From the NCBI GenBank assembly GCA_964574335.1, contig CAZNNH010000090.1, forward strand, positions 1-23,188: a stretch of DNA of 23,188 nt, read 5' to 3'. This document shows positions 15,141-21,326 of this stretch, piece after piece. The DNA is from CAZNNH01 sp964574335. Lineage in GTDB: Bacteria; Acidobacteriota; Vicinamibacteria; Fen-336. The notes beneath the pieces are model-generated. The model was not told the DNA's origin, made no database searches, and saw nothing but the letters and a program-made list of their open reading frames with translations. The position numbers and the translations under genes were made by a program. Position 1 is the first letter of the stretch. Each line of letters opens with the position of its first letter.

Positions 15141-16172
15141 ATGAGAAGACTCGCGCCCCGCGCCTTTGTGGCCGGCTTGATACTCCTGAGCCTTGGCGTC
15201 TCGCCGAACCAGGCCGCGCCGGCCCGCGACGCCCTCGAGGAGTGCCACCTGGGCCCCGCGCGCCAGGGTCTCTGCCTGGTACTCGGAGCGCCACCGTCGC
15301 TCCTCCCCGTGCGGGTGGGGCGGACGGCGTTGCCTCCGCCTCCCGATCCGACGACCTTGAGACAGCTCATTGCGGAGTCGCCGGAAGGGTTGGGGTCGCT
15401 GTCCATCGGCGAGCCGGACAACGGCGCCCTGCTCGGCGGTCAGCAGCTCTCTTCCGGACGCCTGTGGCGCGTCCGGAATGCCCGCGAGGCCTGGGCCACC
15501 AGCGAGACGCTGGCCTACCTGAAGGCAGCCATCGAAGCCGTGGAGGCGGAGCTGCCGGGGTCGGTCCCGCTTCTCGTCGGCGACATCAGTCGGCGAGGCG
15601 GCGGCCCTCTGAACCGCCACCGCTCGCACCAGAGCGGCCGTGACGTGGACCTCGGCTGGTATCTCAAAGGCGCCGAGGCGAGCCACTTCCGCCTCGCTTC
15701 GGCACGAAACCTCGACCTTCCCCGCTGCTGGGCCCTGGTCCGGGCGCTGGTGACCCGGACGGACGTGGAGCACATCTTCATGGACGCCGCCATCCAGCGC
15801 CTGATCTTCCGCTACGCCCTGGGCCGGGGCGAAGACCGCGAGTGGCTGATGCGGGTCTTCGGCAGCCCCGGCGGCCGGAGCGAGACCATCGTGCAGCACG
15901 AGCCGCGGCACCGGGACCATCTCCATGTCCGGTTCCGTAACCCGCGAGCGCAGGCCTGGGGCCGCGCCGCCTACCCCCTCCTGGTCGAGGCCCGCCTCGC
16001 TCTTCCACCCTCGGTGATCCACCGAGCCCGACCCGGCGACACCCTCGGCGCCCTCGCCCGCCGCTTCGGCACCACGGTATCGGCCATCCGCCGCGCCAAC
16101 GGCCTCCGCTCGTCCCTCATCCGCGCCGGCCACCGCTACCGAATCCCCACCCGCTTCGCTGGCGCCCGATAG
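15141..16172 (+). CDS. Penicillin-insensitive murein endopeptidase (MepA-like, peptidase M74) with C-terminal LysM
   Basis: A 343-residue exported protein. Start is ATG 15141, supported by the promoter just upstream and by a signal peptide beginning there (RRLAPR, hydrophobic core about 9-21, processing near NQAAPA). The M74 core is seen in LLVGDISRRGGGP, SHQSGRDVDLGWYL and HRDHLHVRF; by analogy with MepA, zinc ligands would be His163, Asp170 and His262. Residues 293-336 form a LysM domain (HRARPGDTLGALARRFG, VSAIRRANGL, YRIP) that would hold the enzyme on peptidoglycan. E. coli MepA is shorter and lacks LysM. M74 enzymes cut D-Ala-meso-Dap cross-links. Neighbours do not form an operon with it, so it is probably expressed alone. 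Confidence 0.88.
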   Translation: MRRLAPRAFVAGLILLSLGVSPNQAAPARDALEECHLGPARQGLCLVLGAPPSLLPVRVGRTALPPPPDPTTLRQLIAESPEGLGSLSIGEPDNGALLGGQQLSSGRLWRVRNAREAWATSETLAYLKAAIEAVEAELPGSVPLLVGDISRRGGGPLNRHRSHQSGRDVDLGWYLKGAEASHFRLASARNLDLPRCWALVRALVTRTDVEHIFMDAAIQRLIFRYALGRGEDREWLMRVFGSPGGRSETIVQHEPRHRDHLHVRFRNPRAQAWGRAAYPLLVEARLALPPSVIHRARPGDTLGALARRFGTTVSAIRRANGLRSSLIRAGHRYRIPTRFAGAR

Positions 16173-16328
16173 CACCGATAGACAGCCTCACCTGCCGGGC
16201 ACCGCCCAGGGCTCGCCGGGCATTCCACCTCGCCCTCTGCACGGCCTGGCGCACCATGAACTTGCCCCACAACGCGGTTCACCGCGGCGATCGTGGTCCA
16301 TACTTGAGCCACCTTCAGGGGGTGAAAC

Positions 16329-17036
16329 ATGGCAAGCGGCGGGCGGGCGAAAGGTCCGAGCAAAGCAATGGCCATCACGTCGCTCGTCTGCGGTCTCGTC
16401 GCTCTGCCCACGGCAGGACTGCTGGGTATCGGTGCCCTCGTTGGGCTGGGTACGGGGATAGCCGCCCTGGTCAAGATCGACCGCGATCCCAGACGCTTCG
16501 CCGGCGTCGAGCTGGCCTTGGCTGGCATCCTGACGAGCCTGCTCTCGCTGCTGGCAACCGTTCCCCTGGCCCTGTTCGTCTCCGGGGCATCCCGCGTCGG
16601 CGCCTTCGACTGGCTCACAGAGGAGCCGTCGCTGCCGGACGTCGCCACGCCGTTGTGGACCACCTCGGCACCCGTCCCGCTGCCGCCCCCGCCACCACCA
16701 CCGCCGCCGCCGCCCGGGGGAGCGGACGGTTCCAGCTCCCTCGGTCCATCGGAGGCCCTGCGTGTGGGCGGGCCGGTCGTTGAGCCCACGCGGACCAAGA
16801 GGGTCAGCCCGCGCTATCCGCCCGAGGCCGCGGAGGCCAGGCTCCAGGGGGTCGTGATCCTGGAGTGCACGATCTCTCCGGGCGGAAAGGTCCAGGAGGT
16901 GCGCGTGGTGAGCGGCGACCCGCTGCTGGCTCAAGCCGCCCGGGAGGCGGTGAGCCAGTGGGAGTACACGCCCACGCTGCTCGACGGTGTCCCAGTTCCG
17001 GTGATCATGACCGTCACGGTCAACTTCAGGCTCTGA
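16329..17036 (+). CDS. TonB-like energy transducer with DUF4190-type membrane anchor
   Basis: A 235-residue protein starting at ATG 16329 (AGGGGGTG ribosome site). Residues 10-87 resemble DUF4190: two membrane helices (about 14-45 and 60-86) joined by a short polar loop. Residues 115-129 are a proline-rich linker with a long uninterrupted Pro run. Residues 155-235 form a TonB C-terminal domain (RVSPRYPPEAAEARLQGVV, SPGGKVQEVRVVSGDPLL, AAREAVSQWEYTPTLLDG, VTVNFRL). Classic TonB has one N-terminal helix that touches ExbB/ExbD; this two-helix anchor is different, and no exbB or exbD gene is nearby. TonB_C domains on other anchors are common in Acidobacteriota and are often of unknown partner. 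Its last 106 bases overlap the convergent membrane-protein gene. Confidence 0.85.
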   Translation: MASGGRAKGPSKAMAITSLVCGLVALPTAGLLGIGALVGLGTGIAALVKIDRDPRRFAGVELALAGILTSLLSLLATVPLALFVSGASRVGAFDWLTEEPSLPDVATPLWTTSAPVPLPPPPPPPPPPPGGADGSSSLGPSEALRVGGPVVEPTRTKRVSPRYPPEAAEARLQGVVILECTISPGGKVQEVRVVSGDPLLAQAAREAVSQWEYTPTLLDGVPVPVIMTVTVNFRL

Positions 17037-17878
17037 GCCCCGCGGCCGCCCACGATGCCCGAGGGCGCCGGCTTCCGAGACGACGTCTCGGAAGGGCCGG
17101 TCGACTGCATGCGCTCCTCGATCCACCGTGCGTCCGTGGAGATGCGCCACGCCCAGAGACCGGAGACACCCCCCGCAGCCAGCGCGAGGGCGAGGGTGTA
17201 GGCCGTCAGCGACCTCGAGCCGGACGCCGGCCACGCGACGGCGATGCCCGCGGCCGCGAGACCCAGCAGCACGACGAGCAGGTAGGCGCCGCCGAACACC
17301 CCCGCGTTCGCTCCCAACGCCACGCGTTGCGAGATCTCCGCGATGCCGGCGCTGCCCGGGCTCCCCAAGACAGGGTATCGAGCGGACCGCGCCAGGTCCT
17401 CGGGGCGCCCGTCGTCGGCGCAGACGACGATGGCTGCGATGTCGACGGTGCGTCGTCCGTACTCGAAAGCCGCGCCGCACGAGCACGCCGCGACCACGGG
17501 GAGCAGAGCCAAGACCGCCTGTCGCCGGAATGACGGAGCGGCCGCCGACCCACCGGCGCTTCCGGCCAGCGCCAGCAGCGCTACCAGGCCCAGCGCGGTG
17601 GCCGCGCAGGCGGCCCCGGCGAGCAGCAGCTGACTCGCCCGAAGGCAAACCTCGGCCATCGACTCGACTCCTCCGGCTCGAGCGGCCTCGGCGAATCCGC
17701 GAAGGAGAAGCCGCCCGGTGGCTGCGAGGCCGAGCATCGGGCCCATGAAGGTCAACGGAATCAAGGCCGGCAGCATGGCGGGCCGACGGTCGCGGGGACG
17801 ACGGAAGAGAAGGAACAGGCCGGCGCCCATCGAGAGGATGGCGCCCCCCACAACGGCCCACAGCAGGACGTAGAACAC
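16931..17878 (-). CDS. Six-helix membrane protein, function unknown
   Basis: A 315-residue protein. Start is GTG 17878 (FYVLLWAVVGG), with GGGAGG five bases upstream; the open frame runs to 18043 but the added residues are not protein-like. Helices are predicted at about 3-25, 35-52, 82-106, 118-136, 190-216 and 226-245. A soluble loop (about 137-189) contains VDIAAIVVCADDGRPEDLA. The C-terminal tail (250-315) is polar and Ser/Thr-rich; its last 35 residues are antisense to the TonB domain, so they are probably not conserved. I do not recognise a family. MotA/TolQ/ExbB-like proteins came to mind because of the TonB neighbour, but the motifs are absent and the gene is on the opposite strand. 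Confidence 0.65.
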   Translation of the reverse strand: MFYVLLWAVVGGAILSMGAGLFLLFRRPRDRRPAMLPALIPLTFMGPMLGLAATGRLLLRGFAEAARAGGVESMAEVCLRASQLLLAGAACAATALGLVALLALAGSAGGSAAAPSFRRQAVLALLPVVAACSCGAAFEYGRRTVDIAAIVVCADDGRPEDLARSARYPVLGSPGSAGIAEISQRVALGANAGVFGGAYLLVVLLGLAAAGIAVAWPASGSRSLTAYTLALALAAGGVSGLWAWRISTDARWIEERMQSTGPSETSSRKPAPSGIVGGRGAQSLKLTVTVMITGTGTPSSSVGVYSHWLTASRAA

Positions 17879-17883
17879 GGACA

Positions 17884-17889
17884 CCTCCC
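17884..17889 (-). promoter_or_regulatory. Ribosome site deciding the six-helix protein start
   Basis: GGGAGG on the minus strand, five bases before GTG 17878. Another GTG two codons upstream overlaps this site and is therefore less likely as the start. Confidence 0.5.
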
Positions 17890-18068
17890 GACCCCCGTTT
17901 CTCGCGTGGCGACACGAAGGCCCAGCTACTCTACGCGCCGCCAAACCGGAGTTCCACACCTCCGCCTGGCCCGTAGCCGGGCGAACGACGACGACGACGT
18001 AGGCGATCTGGATCGGCGCGGGCCGATTCGGAGGCCTGGCCAACCGCGCCGGTCAGCCTACCCGGCGT

Positions 18069-18097
18069 TTGACAACCCAGCTCCCGAGGCGCACACT
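18069..18097 (+). promoter_or_regulatory. Promoter of the padR-ADOP operon
   Basis: A perfect TTGACA (18069-18074) is followed at 17 bp by CACACT (3 of 6 to consensus). A weak -10 box with a perfect -35 box is plausible for a regulated promoter. Transcription would begin near 18104, inside the CCTAG inverted repeat. Confidence 0.4.
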
Positions 18098-18101
18098 GAC
18101 C

Positions 18102-18115
18102 CCTAGACAGCTAGG
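18102..18115 (+). promoter_or_regulatory. Likely PadR operator
   Basis: CCTAG-ACAG-CTAGG, a perfect 5+5 inverted repeat, lies between the promoter and ATG 18122; its right arm overlaps the AGGT ribosome site. CTAG is rare in this GC-rich window. PadR proteins bind short inverted repeats as dimers and usually repress their own gene, so autoregulation here is a reasonable inference. Confidence 0.45.
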
Positions 18116-18121
18116 TACTCT

Positions 18122-18457
18122 ATGGGCACACCGAAGACTGACGTCCTCCAGGGCACCCTCTCACTCCTCGTCCTCCAGGCGCTGCAATCCCGCGGCAGGA
18201 TGCACGGCTATGCGCTCACCAGCCATATCCACAAGGTCTCGGCCGAGCTCCTCCGCGTCGAGGAAGGGTCCCTGTATCCCGCGCTCCATCGGATGGAGCA
18301 GCACTCGTGGGTCCGAGCCGAGTGGGGCCTCACCGATAAGGGGCGCAGGGCCCGCTTCTACGCGCTGACTCCCGAGGGCGAGAGGCAGCTCGCTCGCGAG
18401 CGCGAGAGCTGGGAGCGGCTGACCCGGGGCGTCGCTCGCGTCCTCCGGTACGCCTAG
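18122..18457 (+). CDS. PadR family transcriptional regulator (acidobacterial ADOP-linked type)
   Basis: A 111-residue winged-helix protein. It has the PadR signature from the start: DVLQGTLSLLVLQAL, then MHGYALTSHIHK, the recognition region LRVEEGSLYPALHRMEQHSW and the wing WGLTDKGRRARFYALTPEG, ending with a short dimerisation helix (LARERESWERL). Length and sequence fit the short PadR subgroup that precedes acidobacterial orphan permease genes. The permease starts 10 bp after the stop, so both are almost certainly one transcript. Many PadR proteins are repressors released by small toxic molecules; the ligand here is unknown. Confidence 0.92.
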   Translation: MGTPKTDVLQGTLSLLVLQALQSRGRMHGYALTSHIHKVSAELLRVEEGSLYPALHRMEQHSWVRAEWGLTDKGRRARFYALTPEGERQLARERESWERLTRGVARVLRYA

Positions 18458-18467
18458 GGGAGGTGGG

Positions 18468-21080
18468 ATGGGCCGGCTTCGCCGTCTCGGCAACCTGTTT
18501 CGCCAGGCCGAGGTCTCCCAGGCCATCAGCGACGAGCTCCAGTTCCACATCCGCGAGCGTGTGGACGAGCTTGTCGAGCAGGGTGTCAGCGAGCCGGAGG
18601 CCCGAAGGCTGGCCCGCCTCCAGTTCGGGAGCCTCGCCGGCTACCAGGAGCAGACGGGCGATCTCGACCTGCCTCGCACCCTCCAGAGTCTCCTCGAGGA
18701 CCTTCGGTACGCGGTCCGGTCGCTCTGGCACGCACCTTCCTTCACGGTGGCGGCGATAGCGACGTTGGCGCTCGGGATCGGTGCCACGACCGCCATCTAC
18801 AGCGTGGTCCACACCGTCTGGCTGCGCCCGCTGCCCTTCCGGGACCCGGATCGAGTGGTGCGGATCTGGGAGACGAACCTTCCCTTGGGGATCCACCGCT
18901 TCTCGGCGTCGGTGCCGAACTTCGCCTCCTGGTGCGAGCGCTCGCGAAGCTTCGACTCCATCGTCGCGTTCGAGGGCCGGAGCGCGAACCTCACCGGACC
19001 GGGCGAGCCCGAGCGGGTGCGCGGCATCGCCGTCACCGCCCGGTTCTTCGACACACTCGGCATCCGGCCGCTCCGGGGCCGGGTGTTCGTGCCGGGCGAG
19101 GACCTGCCGGGCCAGGACCGGGTGGTGATGCTCAGCGAGCGCCTGTGGCGGCAGCGGTACGGCGGCGATCCCAGGCTGGTCGGGCGCACCGTCTCGGTCA
19201 ACGGCGAGAGCCGTATCGTGATCGGCATCGCGCCGAACGATGTGGCCTTCGCCGGCGATCTCGACGTCTGGGAGCCGCTGGTGCTCGACCCCGCCCGCGA
19301 AGACCGCCGGAACCACCACATCAAGGTCCTCGGTCGGCTGAAGGCGGGTGTCGACCCGGGCGAGGCCGAGGCCGAGCTGGACCGGATCGCCGCGCGGCTC
19401 GAGAGTGAGCTCCCGGACTCGAACCGGGGCTGGCGCGTGGCGGTGGCGCCGGCCCTCGAGTGGATCGTGGGCCGCGACACGCGATCGGCGCTGCTGCTGC
19501 TGATGGGCGCCGTGGGCCTGCTGCTGCTGGTGGCGTCGGTCAACGTGGCGAGCCTGTCGGTCGCGCGGGCGCTTTCTCGCGTGCAAGAGTTCGGGGTGCG
19601 CCGGGCGCTCGGCGCCGGGCGGCTCAGGCTCGCCCGCCAGCTCGCCGTCGAGAGCTCAGTCCTCGCTGTCGCCGGCGGCGCGGCAGGCCTGCTGGTGGCC
19701 TGGCTTGGAGTCCGGGGGCTGCGGGTTATCCTGCCCGCCGACCTTCCGCGCGTCGCCGACCTGTCGCTGGATCTGCCCGTGCTGGCGGTGGCGGCGGCTC
19801 TCACCCTGGCCACGGCGCTGGTATTCGGGCTGGCTCCGGCCTGGACGGCGGCTCGCACCCGCGCACAGGACCGGCTGAGGCACGGCCGGGGCGCCACCGC
19901 GGGCGCCGCCACCCAGCGCCTGAGACAGGTGCTGGTCGCGGGCGAGTTCGCCCTGGCCACCCTGCTGGTGGCCGGCGCCGGACTCTTGCTCGTCAGCTTC
20001 CAACGCCTCCAGGCCGTCCCGCTGGGTTTCCAGCCGGAGAGCGTGCTCACCGCCCGGATCAGCCTTCCTGCCGCCAAGTACTCTCAGAGCCGGGCGATCA
20101 CCTTCTACGGGGAGCTGGAGACCGAGCTGAAGGCCGAGGGCGGGATCCAAGCCGCGGGGGTGGCCAGCATCGTCCCGCTCGCGGGAGGCGACTCCTCGAT
20201 GGAGGCGGCCCCGTTCCATGGCTCTCCGCCTCTGCCCGAGCAGTTCGTCAACGCCTCCTATCGGATCGTCACGCCGGGATACTTCCAGGCCTTGGGAATA
20301 CCCCTGGTGCACGGTCGCCTCTTCGACGGGCGCGACGAAGCCTCCGGTCGCCCCGTCGTCCTCAGTGAAGGCCTGGCGCGCCGCCTGTGGCCGGACGGCC
20401 GGGATCCCACTGGGCAGCTCGTCCAGCTCGGGGCCAATCGGCCTCACACGGTCATCGGCGTGGTGGGCGACGTCAAGCAGCTCGTGTTCAACGAGGATCC
20501 GAGACCCACCGAGTACCTGCCCCTCTCCTGGTACGTCCCCGACACCATGTTCGTGGTGATGCGGGCGACAGGTGACCCGGGGTCGCTTGCGGCCGCCCTC
20601 AGGCGGGCCGTGGCCAGGCTGGACTCGCAGCAGCCGGTCTTCGCCGTCAGAACCTTCTCGGCGCTGCTCGACGACGGCCGGGCACGGGAACGCCTCAACA
20701 CCGTCCTGGTGGGGGCGTTCGCCCTGCTCGGGCTGGGGCTCGGGGTGGTCGGCATTGGAGGCATCGTCTCGTACTCGGTCGTCCAGCGGACCCCGGAGAT
20801 GGCCGTCAGGATGGCGCTTGGCGCGACGGCGGAGCAGGTGGTCCGCCTGGTCGCCGGCGCAGGGCTCAAGGTCGGCCTGGTGGGCGTCCTGGCGGGCCTG
20901 GCCGGCGCGTACGCCCTCGGGCAGGCGATGTCGGGGCTGCTCTACGGCGTGCGGCCGGACGATCCGGTGGTCTTCGGGATCGTTGCGCTCAGCCTGTTGG
21001 CGGCGGCCCTGCTGGCAAGCTGGCTGCCCGCTCGCCGGCTGGCGCGCGTCGACCCCGCCGTCGCCCTCCGACAGGAATGA
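18468..21080 (+). CDS. ADOP family FtsX/MacB-like permease
   Basis: An 870-residue permease starting at ATG 18468 (GGGGAGGT ribosome site). Residues 10-80 form the small N-terminal prefix domain seen in ADOP proteins (SDELQFHIRERVDELVEQG, EARRLARLQFG). Then comes the MacB-type layout twice: helix 1 at about 92-115 (TLALGIGATTAIYSVV), a periplasmic domain with VMLSERLWRQRYGG and GRTVSVNGE, and an FtsX three-helix core containing VASLSVARALSR and RRALGAGRLRLARQLAVESS; then a second helix (LLVAGAGLLLVS), a second periplasmic domain (VVLSEGLARRLWPDG, VIGVVGDVKQLVF) and the final FtsX core (VQRTPEMAVRMALGA, LARVDPAVALRQE). No ABC ATPase gene is adjacent, as expected for ADOP. The family is presumed to export or extract envelope substrates, but this is not established. 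Confidence 0.92.
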   Translation: MGRLRRLGNLFRQAEVSQAISDELQFHIRERVDELVEQGVSEPEARRLARLQFGSLAGYQEQTGDLDLPRTLQSLLEDLRYAVRSLWHAPSFTVAAIATLALGIGATTAIYSVVHTVWLRPLPFRDPDRVVRIWETNLPLGIHRFSASVPNFASWCERSRSFDSIVAFEGRSANLTGPGEPERVRGIAVTARFFDTLGIRPLRGRVFVPGEDLPGQDRVVMLSERLWRQRYGGDPRLVGRTVSVNGESRIVIGIAPNDVAFAGDLDVWEPLVLDPAREDRRNHHIKVLGRLKAGVDPGEAEAELDRIAARLESELPDSNRGWRVAVAPALEWIVGRDTRSALLLLMGAVGLLLLVASVNVASLSVARALSRVQEFGVRRALGAGRLRLARQLAVESSVLAVAGGAAGLLVAWLGVRGLRVILPADLPRVADLSLDLPVLAVAAALTLATALVFGLAPAWTAARTRAQDRLRHGRGATAGAATQRLRQVLVAGEFALATLLVAGAGLLLVSFQRLQAVPLGFQPESVLTARISLPAAKYSQSRAITFYGELETELKAEGGIQAAGVASIVPLAGGDSSMEAAPFHGSPPLPEQFVNASYRIVTPGYFQALGIPLVHGRLFDGRDEASGRPVVLSEGLARRLWPDGRDPTGQLVQLGANRPHTVIGVVGDVKQLVFNEDPRPTEYLPLSWYVPDTMFVVMRATGDPGSLAAALRRAVARLDSQQPVFAVRTFSALLDDGRARERLNTVLVGAFALLGLGLGVVGIGGIVSYSVVQRTPEMAVRMALGATAEQVVRLVAGAGLKVGLVGVLAGLAGAYALGQAMSGLLYGVRPDDPVVFGIVALSLLAAALLASWLPARRLARVDPAVALRQE

Positions 21081-21091
21081 CACGGACGTCC

Positions 21092-21109
21092 GTTCCGGCT
21101 GTCCGGAAC
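21092..21109 (+). other. Hairpin downstream of the first ADOP gene
   Basis: GTTCCGG-CTGT-CCGGAAC forms a 7-bp stem with a 4-base loop, 12 bases after the ADOP stop. No T-run follows. It may mark the 3' end of the padR-ADOP transcript, which would imply that the second ADOP gene has its own promoter. Confidence 0.35.
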
Positions 21110-21289
21110 CGGCACTCTCCTTCCCGGAGGCGGACACCGGCAACGCTCGCCTGACGGCGGCTCCAGCCCCGGGCGCATCGGCCGTCCGCGGCCAGGAGCC
21201 CGGCGGGCCCTGGTTCCGCGGCGTTCCCGAGAATGGCACGTGCCTTGCTACAGCATGACCTGATCACCGCTCGATCGCCTCGAGACGTA

Positions 21290-21304
21290 GATCCGCGGCG
21301 GATC
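21290..21304 (+). promoter_or_regulatory. Dyad upstream of the second ADOP gene
   Basis: GATCCG-CGG-CGGATC, a perfect 6+6 inverted repeat, lies 22 bp before ATG 21327. Its position suits an operator or a leader hairpin. It does not resemble the CCTAG repeat before padR. No clear promoter was found in the 246-bp gap. Confidence 0.25.
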
Positions 21305-21326
21305 CTCCGACCGACCAGGAGGGCAG

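Noticed and set aside
16931..17878. The six-helix protein as an ExbB/TolQ partner of the TonB-like protein
   Set aside because: No ExbB/TolQ motifs are visible, the helix number differs and the gene is on the opposite strand.
16188..17915. A 575-codon open frame on the minus strand
   Set aside because: It crosses the TonB-like gene and the six-helix membrane gene in a wrong frame and reads as Arg/Gly-rich noise.
19656..21239. A 527-codon open frame on the minus strand
   Set aside because: It is antisense to the first ADOP permease and its translation is low-complexity (Gln/Arg/Gly/Pro-rich) without domains.
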